Made by a program: the position numbers and the translations under genes. The notes under the pieces were generated by a model. It saw nothing but the letters and a program-made list of their open reading frames with translations, had not been told where the DNA came from and ran no database searches. From Demequina litoralis (GTDB taxonomy: Bacteria; Actinomycetota; Actinomycetes; Actinomycetales; Demequinaceae), in the NCBI RefSeq assembly GCF_030418455.1, contig NZ_JAUHPW010000001.1:310001-374000 (forward strand): DNA of 64,000 bases, in the 5' to 3' direction. Below, one piece after another: positions 28,550 to 36,335 of this stretch. The stretch's first letter is position 1, and each line of letters opens with the position of its first letter.

Positions 28550-29419
28550 CTATTTGGAGTGCCTCGGTGCAGGATCGGCGTCGAGCGCGGCCCGATCGTC
28601 GAAGACCTGCGCGAGCCGCTCCAGCAGCGGGCCCCTGCCGACGAGGGCCCCGTCGAGCGCCGTGAGGGGCTGGACACGGCGCGTCGAGGACGTGACGGCG
28701 GCGAAGGCGTCGCCCGCGATCACCTCGTCGAGCACGGCCATGTCGAGCTCGCCGGGCGCGGCGGCGCGGATGGGGATGGCTGCGTCGGAGCCCCATTCGA
28801 GCGCGAGGCCCCGGACGATGCCGGGCAGGCAGCCGGACGCGAGCGGCGGCGTGACGATCTCGTCGCCGCGCTCGATGAGGATGTTGCTCGCGGTGCCCTC
28901 GCACAGGTGGCCGTGGGTGTTGGCCATGAGCGCCTCGTCGGCGCCCCGCGAGCGCGCGAACTCCATCATCACGACGTTCTCGGCGTACGAGGTGCTCTTC
29001 ACGCCCGCGATGGGAGAGCGCTCGTTGCGGCGCCACGGCACGCGCACCGCGCGGCACTCGGTCAGGGCGGGCCCGTCGTTGGCGGTCACCACGATCGTGT
29101 GGGGCCCGCCCCCGCGCGCCGAGGACATGGGCCCCGGGCCCGAGGAGACCGTGACGCGCAGGCGCGTCAGCCCGGTCCCGGCGGCGAGCACCTCGCCGAT
29201 CGCCTCGCGCACGGCGTCCTCGTCGATCGGCGGCATGCCCATGCGCGCGGCCGAGTACGCCAGCCGCTTGAGGTGGCGGCGCAGCGCGAACGCGCGGCCG
29301 CCGACCACCTCCATCGTCTCGAAGACGCCGTCCCCGACGGTCCACCCGTGGTCCCCTGCCCGGACGATCGGCTCGTCCTCGGCACGCAGGAGCCCCCCAG
29401 CCCACACCAGCGTTGTCAT
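28550..29419 (-). CDS. pabC: Class IV aminotransferase, probable aminodeoxychorismate lyase
   Basis: 289 residues, fold type IV PLP enzyme. DHGWTVGDGVFETMEVVGGR near the N-terminus; catalytic Lys in AGVKSTSYAENVVMM; GTASNILIERG in the C-terminal half. Next to pabB, so it most likely releases pyruvate from aminodeoxychorismate to give p-aminobenzoate for folate. Branched-chain or D-amino acid aminotransferase activity is the alternative. The ATG at 29419 overlaps the pabB stop (ATGA). Confidence 0.88.
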   Translation of the reverse strand: MTTLVWAGGLLRAEDEPIVRAGDHGWTVGDGVFETMEVVGGRAFALRRHLKRLAYSAARMGMPPIDEDAVREAIGEVLAAGTGLTRLRVTVSSGPGPMSSARGGGPHTIVVTANDGPALTECRAVRVPWRRNERSPIAGVKSTSYAENVVMMEFARSRGADEALMANTHGHLCEGTASNILIERGDEIVTPPLASGCLPGIVRGLALEWGSDAAIPIRAAAPGELDMAVLDEVIAGDAFAAVTSSTRRVQPLTALDGALVGRGPLLERLAQVFDDRAALDADPAPRHSK

Positions 29420-30513
29420 GGCGTCATTGTGGTGCCCGAGGCCAGGCCGATCAACCGACGCGCCTTGAGCTCGGTCTCCTCCCACTCCCCATAGGGGTCA
29501 GACCCCCACGTAATGCCCGCGCCGGTGCCGAACCGGAGGCGTCCTCCCTGGTCAGGCGACCATGTGAAGGTGCGGATGCCCACCGCGAGCTCGGCGGTCC
29601 GGGAGTCGGCGTCGATCCACCCGATGCCGCCGCAGTACGCGCCGCGGGGCGCCGTCTCCTCACGGGCGATGATGCGCAGCGCCGACGACTTGGGCGCGCC
29701 CGACACGGAACCCGGCGGGAAGGTGCCGTCCAGCAGCGCGGGCCACAGGGCGGGCGTCCAGTGGTACGCGGGCGCGAGCCGGGCCTCGACCGTGGACTGC
29801 AGATGCACGAGCCCGGGGTGCGCGTGCAGCCCCAGGAACTCGGGCACGGTGACCGAGCCGGGGAGCGCGACGTGCGAGACGTCGTTGCGGATGAGGTCGG
29901 TGATCATCACGTTCTCCGCCTCGTCCTTGGGGAGCATGGCCTCCCCCGGCGCGCACGTGCCCTTGATCGGGCTCGAGGCGATGCGGGCGCCGTCGACGCG
30001 CAGGTACAGCTCGGGCGAGGCGGACACCACCCAGGCGCCCGGCCACGCCGCCGTGCGCGGGATGACGATGCGGGAGGCGAAGCGGGCGGGGTTGCCCGTG
30101 GCGAGACGATGCGCGAGGGCCACCGCGTCGGGGCCCGGCTCGGGCGCCGGCAGGGGGGCCTCGAGCATGCGGCAGAGGTTGACCTGGTACACCTCGCCGT
30201 CGCGGATGTCGTCGCGGATGGCGTCGACGCCGGCGACGTACGCGTCGCGGTCGAGGGACGTGCGCCACGTCTCGGGCAACGGCCCGTCCCACCCGCGCCC
30301 GGGCGCGGGCTCGGGCGCCGCATCGTCCCTCGCGACGTCGGCCATGCGCCACGCGTCGAGGCGACCCTCGAAGGTCGCCACGACGACCCAGAAGCCGCCT
30401 TCCGCGATCCGCGCGCCGTCACGCGCGAGGTCGATGTGCTCGACCGGGCGGGACGCGCGAACTCCCCGGAACGCGGCGCTGCCGGACCGGCGCGGATCGT
30501 CCTCCCACTGCAT
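29416..30513 (-). CDS. pabB: Aminodeoxychorismate synthase component I
   Basis: 365 residues of chorismate-binding fold from the ATG at 30513 (MQWEDDPRRSG); the frame is open to 30573 with no better start. Key features: DGEVYQVNLCRMLEA, SASPELYLRVDG, the PIKGT motif whose Lys is the PabB nucleophile (TrpE has PIAGT), ENVMITDLIRNDVS and PGSVSGAPKSSALRII. It makes aminodeoxychorismate with an amidotransferase; no pabA is in the window. The linker holds a GGACGATGC copy (30320-30328, Arg-Asp-Asp-Ala). Confidence 0.93.
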   Translation of the reverse strand: MQWEDDPRRSGSAAFRGVRASRPVEHIDLARDGARIAEGGFWVVVATFEGRLDAWRMADVARDDAAPEPAPGRGWDGPLPETWRTSLDRDAYVAGVDAIRDDIRDGEVYQVNLCRMLEAPLPAPEPGPDAVALAHRLATGNPARFASRIVIPRTAAWPGAWVVSASPELYLRVDGARIASSPIKGTCAPGEAMLPKDEAENVMITDLIRNDVSHVALPGSVTVPEFLGLHAHPGLVHLQSTVEARLAPAYHWTPALWPALLDGTFPPGSVSGAPKSSALRIIAREETAPRGAYCGGIGWIDADSRTAELAVGIRTFTWSPDQGGRLRFGTGAGITWGSDPYGEWEETELKARRLIGLASGTTMTP

Positions 30514-30591
30514 GGCGCCCACGCTAGCGGTGGCGGTGAACAGGGGCCGAACGGGAGCCGAACGGGGCGACACGCTCAGCGCCTCGCCGAT

Positions 30592-30621
30592 TTGGTTTCG
30601 CGCGCCGATATCCGCTAAGGT
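30592..30621 (+). promoter_or_regulatory. Candidate promoter of the tRNA cluster
   Basis: TTGGTT (30592-30597) and TAAGGT (30616-30621) with an 18-base spacer fit a housekeeping -35/-10 pair, about 30 bases ahead of the first tRNA-Gly. Confidence 0.5.
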
Positions 30622-30652
30622 CTATCTCTCGTCAGGGCAACAGCCCAGACAT

Positions 30653-30725
30653 GCGGACGTGGCTCAGTTGGTAGAGCATCACCTTGCCAAGGTGAGGGTC
30701 GCGGGTTCGAGTCCCGTCGTCCGCT
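30653..30725 (+). tRNA. tRNA-Gly(GCC), copy 1
   Basis: 73 bases; acceptor GCGGACG/CGTCCGC, anticodon arm TCACC-TTGCCAA-GGTGA giving GCC, T arm GCGGG-TTCGAGT-CCCGT. The 3' CCA is not encoded (the next bases are CGG), unlike copy 2. Confidence 0.97.
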
Positions 30726-30757
30726 CGGAGCGTCGCAGCCCTAGGTTGCGGCACTAC

Positions 30758-30828
30758 GGTGGAGTGGCCGAGAGGCGAGGCAGCGGCCTGCAAAGCCGTA
30801 TACGTGGGTTCGAATCCCATCTCCACCT
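30758..30828 (+). tRNA. tRNA-Cys(GCA)
   Basis: 71 bases; acceptor GGTGGAG/CTCCACC, anticodon loop CTGCAAA with anticodon GCA, T arm GTGGG-TTCGAAT-CCCAT. No encoded CCA. Only one base separates it from the following tRNA-Val, so processing must be endonucleolytic within one transcript. Confidence 0.96.
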
Positions 30829-30829
30829 C

Positions 30830-30904
30830 GGGCGATTGGCGCAGCGGTAGCGCGCTTCCCTGACACGGAAGAGGTCACTGGTTCGATCCCAGTATCGCCC
30901 ACCA
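30830..30904 (+). tRNA. tRNA-Val(GAC), copy 1
   Basis: Acceptor GGGCGAT/ATCGCCC, anticodon arm CTTCC-CTGACAC-GGAAG with anticodon GAC, T arm ACTGG-TTCGATC-CCAGT, encoded CCA at 30902-30904. Identical to copy 2 at 31085. Confidence 0.97.
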
Positions 30905-30905
30905 C

Positions 30906-30925
30906 GAGGTTCCTTCGGGATCCTC
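30906..30925 (+). other. UUCG-loop hairpin in the tRNA cluster
   Basis: Arms GAGGTTCC and GGATCCTC (one mismatch) around the stable TTCG tetraloop, directly after the first tRNA-Val. It could be a weak terminator or a processing element; no T-run follows. Confidence 0.45.
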
Positions 30926-30954
30926 ATGAAGTCCGAGGCTTCTGCCCCGGCAAC

Positions 30955-31030
30955 GCGGACGTGGCTCAGTTGGTAGAGCATCACCTTGCCAAGGTGAGGG
31001 TCGCGGGTTCGAGTCCCGTCGTCCGCTCCA
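30955..31030 (+). tRNA. tRNA-Gly(GCC), copy 2
   Basis: The 73-base body is identical to copy 1, including anticodon GCC, but here CCA is encoded (31028-31030). Together with copy 2 of tRNA-Val it looks like a partial duplication of the Gly-Cys-Val block without the Cys gene. Confidence 0.97.
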
Positions 31031-31032
31031 AG

Positions 31033-31066
31033 GACCGCCGGTCTCCCCCAGGGGAAGCCGGCGGTC
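31033..31066 (+). terminator. Hairpin after tRNA-Gly copy 2
   Basis: Arms GACCGCCGG and CCGGCGGTC form a perfect 9-bp stem around a 16-base loop. It lies between the second Gly and Val genes and may attenuate rather than end transcription. Confidence 0.5.
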
Positions 31067-31084
31067 GCTCCGTCTGGAGAAGAC

Positions 31085-31159
31085 GGGCGATTGGCGCAGC
31101 GGTAGCGCGCTTCCCTGACACGGAAGAGGTCACTGGTTCGATCCCAGTATCGCCCACCA
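31085..31159 (+). tRNA. tRNA-Val(GAC), copy 2
   Basis: Identical to the copy at 30830, anticodon GAC, with encoded CCA (31157-31159). Confidence 0.97.
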
Positions 31160-31164
31160 CGCAC

Positions 31165-31194
31165 GAAGGCCACCGGTTCGTCCCGGGGGCCTTC
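31165..31194 (+). terminator. Terminator hairpin at end of tRNA cluster
   Basis: Arms GAAGGCC and GGCCTTC with further pairing inside, 5 bases after the last tRNA CCA and followed by TGTCGTCTCC. Confidence 0.65.
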
Positions 31195-31244
31195 TGTCGT
31201 CTCCAGCCCGCGCGCGCTGCGGCACGCCGCTCGATGATGGAGGC

Positions 31245-32642
31245 ATGACCGATGCGCTGGATCCGAGCGCGCCCCGCCCACGGCTCGAGGAGCAGCTCGC
31301 GCGCGGCCGCGCGCTGCGCCGCACGCTGAAGCGCCGCGGCCATGCCGCCCTCTCGCTGCCCGATCGAGATGTCATCGGCCTTCTCGAGGAGCAGAACGCG
31401 ACCCGCATGCCCGAGATGGTGCCGATCCGGGTCGGGCGCATGATGCAGTCGCCTTTCGCGTTCTATCGGGGCACCGCCGCGCAGATGGCCCACGACCTGC
31501 GCGACGCCCCGCGCACGGATGTCCGCGTCGTGGCGTGCGGCGACGCGCACCTCGCGAACTTCGGGCTGTACGCGTCGCCCGAGCGCCGGCTGATGTTCGA
31601 CCTCAACGACTTCGACGAGGTCGACGTCGCCCCGTGGGAGTGGGACGTCAAGCGGCTCGGCGCGAGCATCGTGCTGGCGGGCCGCGACATCGGCGCCTCC
31701 GAGAAGGCCTGCGCCGAGGCGGTGTCCGAGGCAGTGCGCGCGTACCGCGTCGGGCTCGAGAAGCTGTTCGCGATGACCGCGCTCGAACGCTTCTACTACC
31801 GGGTGGAGGCGGACCGGGTCGAGGAGTCGACGCGGGGCTCCGCCGCGCGCCGCCTCATGCGGGCGGCGGAGAGGAAGGCGCGCAAGCGCACCTCGACCCG
31901 GGTGCTGCGGTCGATCACGACCGAGGGCTCGGGCGGCGACCTGCGCATCGTCGACGATCCGCCCATCCTGCGGCACCTCGGGCTCATCACCCCCGAGTCG
32001 ACGCTGCGGCTCTTGAAGGTGTACCGCGACACCGCCGCGCCCGACGTGGTCACGCTGCTCGAGCAGTTCACGGTGGTCGACGGCGCGTTCCGTGCGGTCG
32101 GCGTCGGCTCGGTGGGGCTGCGCGCGCACATCGCCCTGCTCGTCGGACCGTCGGGCGAGCCCCTCTTCCTGCAGGCGAAGGAGGCACGCCCGTCGGTGCT
32201 CGTGAGCCAGGGCGGCATGCCCCTCGGGCGCCCGGGGCGCGAGCCCCAGCCCCCGGTCGGCCCGGGGCGCGAGGGCTGGCGGGTCGTGACCGGGCAACGC
32301 ATCATGCAGGCGGTCTCCGACCGCTTCCTCGGCTGGTTCGCGCACGAGGGCCGCGACTACTACATCCGGCGGTTCCGGGACATGAAGGGCGCGATCGACC
32401 TCGAGTCGCTCACCGCAGCGACGCTCGCGGACTACGCCGCCGTCTGCGGCGCACTGCTGGCTCGCGCGCATGCGCAGAGCCCCGGCGCCGGCATCATCCG
32501 GGGCTACCTCGCCGACGGCACGACCTTCGACGAGTCGATCGCCGCCTGGTCCCGGCGCTACGCGGACGTCGCCGAGCGGGACCACACGGCGCTCGTCGCC
32601 GCGGTCAGATCAGGCCGCCTCGATGCCGAGGAGGGCGTGTAG
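31245..32642 (+). CDS. DUF2252 family protein
   Basis: 465 residues. The family hallmarks VACGDAHLANFGLYASPE and MFDLNDFDEVDVAPWEWD, with RLGASIVLAGRD following, resemble the catalytic HGDxxxxN and metal-binding DxD of aminoglycoside-kinase-like folds, so a small-molecule kinase-like activity is possible but not established. The second half contains FLQAKEARPSVL and RRFRDMKGAIDL, also conserved in the family. It follows the tRNA cluster and precedes an ion channel gene; no functional link is evident. Confidence 0.88.
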   Translation: MTDALDPSAPRPRLEEQLARGRALRRTLKRRGHAALSLPDRDVIGLLEEQNATRMPEMVPIRVGRMMQSPFAFYRGTAAQMAHDLRDAPRTDVRVVACGDAHLANFGLYASPERRLMFDLNDFDEVDVAPWEWDVKRLGASIVLAGRDIGASEKACAEAVSEAVRAYRVGLEKLFAMTALERFYYRVEADRVEESTRGSAARRLMRAAERKARKRTSTRVLRSITTEGSGGDLRIVDDPPILRHLGLITPESTLRLLKVYRDTAAPDVVTLLEQFTVVDGAFRAVGVGSVGLRAHIALLVGPSGEPLFLQAKEARPSVLVSQGGMPLGRPGREPQPPVGPGREGWRVVTGQRIMQAVSDRFLGWFAHEGRDYYIRRFRDMKGAIDLESLTAATLADYAAVCGALLARAHAQSPGAGIIRGYLADGTTFDESIAAWSRRYADVAERDHTALVAAVRSGRLDAEEGV

Positions 32643-32738
32643 CAGGGCGTGGGGAGCACCGCTCGCGGAGCTCCGCTTCCTACGATGGCGAAAGGCGCAT
32701 CGTCGCGCCCGCTCAGCCCGCGCGCAGGAGGAGGAATC

Positions 32739-33071
32739 TTGTCAGACCCGCTCGACCAGCCTGAGATCCGGTACAAGGACTCCGCGACCTACCGCCGCCT
32801 GGGGATCGGCGCGGTGGGCCTCCTCGCCGTCGGGACCGTCGTCTACCACCAGCTGGAGGGCTGGAGCTGGGTCGACTCCCTCTACTTCAGCACGGTCGCG
32901 CTCACCACGGTCGGCTTCGGCGACCTCACGCCCACGTCCGACGGCGCGAAGCTCTTCACCGTGGCCTACCTCTTCGTGGGCGTGAGCATCCTGCTCGCGT
33001 TCCTCAACGCCCGGATGGTGCGGCGCCGGCCCTTCCACCCGCGCGACGGCGGGGCCACGAGCAGCGACTGA
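32739..33071 (+). CDS. Two-TM ion channel (K+ channel pore domain)
   Basis: 110 residues from a TTG at 32739, chosen because GGAGGAGG lies about 5-8 bases upstream; the longer frame from 32649 has no ribosome-binding sequence. Two membrane helices (about residues 18-36 and 70-90) flank a pore helix and the selectivity filter TTVGFGDLTP, a KcsA/Ion_trans_2-type K+ signature. No cytoplasmic RCK domain is fused. The protein should tetramerise; gating is unknown. Confidence 0.9.
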   Translation: MSDPLDQPEIRYKDSATYRRLGIGAVGLLAVGTVVYHQLEGWSWVDSLYFSTVALTTVGFGDLTPTSDGAKLFTVAYLFVGVSILLAFLNARMVRRRPFHPRDGGATSSD

Positions 33072-33087
33072 CGTGCCGGACGCCGCG

Positions 33088-33119
33088 GAGGGCCGCCGGC
33101 TCGCGCCGACGGCCCTCCT
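33088..33119. terminator. Bidirectional hairpin between ion channel gene and fucO
   Basis: Arms GGAGGGCCGCCGG and CGGCCCTCC with its flanks pair with one mismatch, 16 bases after the ion-channel stop and 15 bases after the fucO stop. A GGACGATGC copy follows immediately at 33121. Confidence 0.75.
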
Positions 33120-33120
33120 T

Positions 33121-33129
33121 GCATCGTCC
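33121..33129 (-). repeat. GGACGATGC repeat, intergenic copy
   Basis: Exact copy (GGGGACGATGCAA on the minus strand) between the convergent ion-channel and fucO genes, flush against the terminator hairpin. Confidence 0.85.
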
Positions 33130-33133
33130 CCGG

Positions 33134-34300
33134 TCAGCCGACCGTGACGCCGAGCAGCGAGCGGTACAGCGTCTCGAACTGCGCGACCGTGGTCTCGCGG
33201 GGGTTGCCGCCCGCGCAGACGTCGTCGAACGCGGCCTGCGCCAGCGCCGGGATGTCCTCCGACTTGGCGCCGATCTCGTCGATCGTGAGCGGGTTGCCCA
33301 GGTCGCGGGTGAGCTGCGCGACGGCGTCGACAGCGGCCTCACGGGCGTCCTCGAGGGGCATGCCGTAGGCGTTCTCGACGCCGAAGGCCGCGGCGATGTC
33401 GCGGTACTTCTCCCCCGTCTCGGGCGCGTTGAACGCCATCACCGGGGCGAGCAGGATGCCGTTGGCGACGCCGTGCGGGGCCGCGTAGAAGGCGCCGAGG
33501 GGGTGCGCCATCGCGTGCACGATGCCGAGGCCCACGTTGGAGTAGCCCATGCCCGCGATGTACTGGGCGAGCGCCATGCGCTCCATCGCGTCCGCGTCCC
33601 CGTCGGCGGCCGCGCGCAGCGACGCGGCGATCACCTGGATCGCCTTGAGGTGGAACAGGTCGGACAGCTCCCACGCACCCTTGGTCGTGTAGCCCTCGAT
33701 GGCGTGCGTGAGCGCGTCGAGGCCGGTGGCGACCTTGAGCGCGCGCGGCGCGGTGGCCATCATGTCGGCGTCCACGACCGCGAGGATCGGGATGTCGTGC
33801 GGGTCCACGCACACGAACTTGCGGTTGCGCTCGACGTCCGTGATGACGTAGTTGATCGTGGTCTCCGAGGCGGTGCCCGCGGTGGTGGGGACCGCGATGA
33901 TCGGCACGGACGGGTTCTTCGTGGGCGCCACACCCTCGAGCGAGCGCACGTCGCCGAACTCGGGGTTCGCGATGATGATGCCGATCGCCTTGCACGTGTC
34001 CTGCGGCGAGCCGCCGCCGACCGCGATGAGCACGTCCGCTCCCGCCGCCTTGAACGCCTCCACGCCGGCCTGCACGTTCTCGATGGGCGGGTTCGGCAGC
34101 ACGTCGGAGTACACCTCGTAGGGGAAGCCCGCGGCGTCGAGCAGCGCGGTCACCTTCGCGGTCACGCCGGTCTCGATGAGCACCTTGTCCGAGACCACGA
34201 AGGCCTTGGTGAAGCCGCGCGACTCGAGCTCGCCGGGGATCACGTCGATCGCGCCCGCGCCGAAGTAGGCCGTCTGGTTCCAGATCATCCGATGTGCCAC
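33134..34300 (-). CDS. fucO: Iron-dependent lactaldehyde reductase (FucO)
   Basis: 388 residues, group III alcohol dehydrogenase. It tracks E. coli FucO closely from recall: AVGGGSPQDTCKAIGIII, VPTTAGTASETTINYVITD, RKFVCVDPHDIPILAVVDAD. Iron ligands lie in TGLDALTHAIEGY and GIVHAMAHPLGAFYAAPHG. It interconverts lactaldehyde and 1,2-propanediol at the end of fucose or rhamnose breakdown. GTG at 34300 is set by GGAGGTG a few bases upstream. No other sugar genes adjoin; a LacI-type operator lies 64 bases upstream. Confidence 0.94.
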   Translation of the reverse strand: MAHRMIWNQTAYFGAGAIDVIPGELESRGFTKAFVVSDKVLIETGVTAKVTALLDAAGFPYEVYSDVLPNPPIENVQAGVEAFKAAGADVLIAVGGGSPQDTCKAIGIIIANPEFGDVRSLEGVAPTKNPSVPIIAVPTTAGTASETTINYVITDVERNRKFVCVDPHDIPILAVVDADMMATAPRALKVATGLDALTHAIEGYTTKGAWELSDLFHLKAIQVIAASLRAAADGDADAMERMALAQYIAGMGYSNVGLGIVHAMAHPLGAFYAAPHGVANGILLAPVMAFNAPETGEKYRDIAAAFGVENAYGMPLEDAREAAVDAVAQLTRDLGNPLTIDEIGAKSEDIPALAQAAFDDVCAGGNPRETTVAQFETLYRSLLGVTVG

Positions 34301-34363
34301 GTCGCACCTCCATTTCCTGAGCCCGCGTGCGGCGGTCGTCGCAGGAGACACGGACCCGATGCG

Positions 34364-34375
34364 TGAATCGTTTCA
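34364..34375. promoter_or_regulatory. Candidate LacI-family operator upstream of fucO
   Basis: TGAATCGTTTCA, an inverted repeat TGAA/TTCA centred on CG, matches the general LacI-family operator form (TGAAACGTTTCA-like). It lies in the 217-base divergent gap, 64 bases before fucO and 143 bases before the unknown gene. No LacI gene is in the window. Confidence 0.45.
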
Positions 34376-34517
34376 GGCTTCTGGGGCCTCAAGCAGGGCC
34401 GGAGGTCCCGCCCCGCCGATGCCTCCCCGCGCGCCGCGCGGCCCTGCACACGCCCCTGACCTGCGCGTACGGTGGCAGGGAGGGCGTCGACGCCGCGGCG
34501 CCGGGAGGAGGCGCACC

Positions 34518-35054
34518 ATGACACGCGAGGACCGGCTCAAGGAGGCGGCGCGGACGGCCACGGGCGACGACTCGATCCTGGACGTCGCGGAGTTCATGCC
34601 TGAGACCGCGCTCGACGATCCCATCTGGAACACCCGCGCCGACAGCCACGTCGCCCACGACGACGAGGGCGCCCCGGAGACGGTCGCCGCCGGCGCGCAC
34701 CTGGGCGAGGACCTCGCGGAGCACCACGCCGAGCTGCCCCCGCACGTGTGCCTCGCCGTCACCCCCACGCAGGTCCACATCCTGGGCCTGCCCCACGGGT
34801 TCTTCGCGGCGCACCCCGAGCGCGCCTACCTCATGGGCACCTTCGCGCGCCACGCCCTCGAGGTCGAGGTCAAGGGCCGGCTCACCGACATCGTGCTGCG
34901 GCTCACCGACACCGGCACCGGCGCCGTGATGAGCCTCGTCGCGGACCGGCTCTCCGCCTACCACCCGAAGACGGTCGTCGAGCTGCTGCGGATGTCCGCG
35001 GCCCATCGGACGGACGATGCGGCGGACCCCGCCGCCGACCAGCCCCAGACCTAG
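34518..35054 (+). CDS. Protein of unknown function
   Basis: 178 residues from the ATG at 34518, with GGGAGGAG 8 bases upstream. I do not recognise the family. The first half is acidic and His-rich (WNTRADSHVAHDDEG, DLAEHHAELPPHVC). The second half looks like alternating strands and a helix: CLAVTPTQVHILGLPHGFFA, a Phe/His segment, VEVKGRLTDIVLRLTDTGTG and VMSLVADRLSAYHP. There is no signal peptide or membrane helix. The tail carries a GGACGATGC copy at 35012-35020 (Thr-Asp-Asp-Ala). The stop overlaps the convergent DUF1684 gene by 4 bases. Confidence 0.8.
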   Translation: MTREDRLKEAARTATGDDSILDVAEFMPETALDDPIWNTRADSHVAHDDEGAPETVAAGAHLGEDLAEHHAELPPHVCLAVTPTQVHILGLPHGFFAAHPERAYLMGTFARHALEVEVKGRLTDIVLRLTDTGTGAVMSLVADRLSAYHPKTVVELLRMSAAHRTDDAADPAADQPQT

Positions 35055-35650
35055 CCGTCGACAGGCACGTACCTCTCCCCCGCCTCCACGGGCACGGCGA
35101 GCGTGTTGCCGGGCCCCGGAAGCGGGCACACCCACTCCGAGGAGTACGCGCACGAGGGCTGATAGGCGAAGTTGAGGTCGACCACGAGCGCCTCGCGGGC
35201 GCCCCCGAGGTCCGCGCCCTTCACGGTGTCGAGCACGTACCGCCCGCCGCCATACGTGCGCGGCGACGCGTCCTTGAGCGGCACGAAGATGCCGCCGCCG
35301 TAGCTGTCGAGCCACCACACGTCGAGACCGCCGACCCCGGGCAGCTCGACGCGACCCACGCGCGCGAACGGCACCACCCCGTCGGTCGGCGTAGGCACCT
35401 CGCGGCGCTCCGGGTCCGCGTCCTCGACCGGGACCACGAAGCGCAGGTCCGGGTCGTACGGCGCCACGTCCGGGGTGAACGATGCGCGGGCGCGCCCGGG
35501 CACCGGGGTCGCCGGGTGCCCGCGCAGCAGGGCGGCGCGCCCGTGCACCCAGATGCGGTGGGCGACCTCGGGGTCGGGCTCGGCGCGCACCTCGGCGTAG
35601 AGGTCCGCGACGCGGATGCGCCAGTCGCGGACCGCCCAGGCGTCGGTCAC
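35051..35650 (-). CDS. DUF1684 family protein
   Basis: 199 residues. The family signature near the C-terminus is VVDLNFAYQPSCAYSSEWVC followed by PLPGPGN; the mid-protein block WWLDSYGGGIFVPLKDAS also fits. Function of the family is unknown; its members are soluble and beta-rich. It overlaps the tetR gene upstream by 4 bases (ATGA type), so the two are co-transcribed and may share the operator at 36284. Confidence 0.88.
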   Translation of the reverse strand: MTDAWAVRDWRIRVADLYAEVRAEPDPEVAHRIWVHGRAALLRGHPATPVPGRARASFTPDVAPYDPDLRFVVPVEDADPERREVPTPTDGVVPFARVGRVELPGVGGLDVWWLDSYGGGIFVPLKDASPRTYGGGRYVLDTVKGADLGGAREALVVDLNFAYQPSCAYSSEWVCPLPGPGNTLAVPVEAGERYVPVDG

Positions 35651-36228
35651 GACGCCTCGCGCACCAGGGCCCCGATGGCGTCGGCGAGCGCGCGGGCGAC
35701 GCCGTCAGGGTCGTGGTCGAGGTAGCCGGCCACGAGCGCCCCGTCGCGCAGCATCATGATCTGCTCGGCGAGCGCGGCACGTTCGGCGACGCCGCGCCGC
35801 TCGAGCCACGCGTCGATCGCCTCGACCATGAGCGCGCGGAACTGCGCCACGACCCTCCTCACGGGATGCCCGGGATCCGGGTACTCCGCGGCCGCGTTGA
35901 TGAACGGGCAGCCGCGGAAGTGCGGCCGGCACATCTCCTCGGTGAGCGCGGCCGCGAGAGCGTCGCGGTCGACCTCCTCGACCGCGGAGCCCTCCACCAC
36001 GGCCCGCACCCGCGCGAGCTCACGCTCGAGGTACGCGACCACCGCATCGTCCTTCGTCGGGAAGTGCCGGTAGAAGGTGACCTTCGAGAACCCGGCCTCC
36101 GCCAGGATGCGGTCCGCGCTGACGGCGCGGATGCCGTGCTCGGCGAACTGCGCGGCGGCGACGTCGAGGATCGCGTCGCGCACGCCCGGGCCGCGGGCCG
36201 GGCGCGGACGCTCCGAGGTGACGGTCAT
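35647..36228 (-). CDS. TetR-family regulator, probable repressor of ohr
   Basis: 193 residues. N-terminal HTH: VRDAILDVAAAQFAEHGIR, then SADRILAEAGFSKVTFYRHF. The ligand domain contains a Cys in FRGCPFINAAAEYPDPGHP, a motif seen in a TetR subgroup. It is divergent from the Ohr gene, and a 24-bp palindrome lies between, so autoregulation and repression of ohr are inferred. Actinobacterial ohr is more often under MarR-type OhrR, so a TetR partner is of some interest. A GGACGATGC copy at 36044-36052 reads Lys-Asp-Asp-Ala. Confidence 0.9.
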   Translation of the reverse strand: MTVTSERPRPARGPGVRDAILDVAAAQFAEHGIRAVSADRILAEAGFSKVTFYRHFPTKDDAVVAYLERELARVRAVVEGSAVEEVDRDALAAALTEEMCRPHFRGCPFINAAAEYPDPGHPVRRVVAQFRALMVEAIDAWLERRGVAERAALAEQIMMLRDGALVAGYLDHDPDGVARALADAIGALVREAS

Positions 36229-36268
36229 GGAGAAATCCTCCCTCCTCGGGAATCCATCCTGCCCCGAC

Positions 36269-36297
36269 TTGCGTTCGGCTTCATGTAGACGTACTAG
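36269..36297 (+). promoter_or_regulatory. Candidate ohr promoter
   Basis: TTGCGT (36269-36274) and TACTAG (36292-36297) with a 17-base spacer. The -10 lies inside the TetR operator palindrome, which would explain repression. Confidence 0.5.
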
Positions 36298-36307
36298 TAA
36301 CTCTACA
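36284..36307. promoter_or_regulatory. TetR-type operator palindrome between tetR and ohr
   Basis: A 24-bp dyad with outer arms TGTAGA (36284-36289) and TCTACA (36302-36307) and a central TACTAGTA; 20 of 24 positions are symmetric. It sits in the divergent gap, 29 bases before the Ohr start. Confidence 0.75.
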
Positions 36308-36335
36308 ACCTCAGCACCGAACCCTGGAGGACCGC

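Noticed and set aside
30632-31281. Minus-strand frames over the tRNA cluster with repeated RYWDRTSDLFRVREARYRCAN-type peptides
   Set aside because: These are antisense readings of tRNA-Val and tRNA-Gly, a well-known source of false protein annotations.
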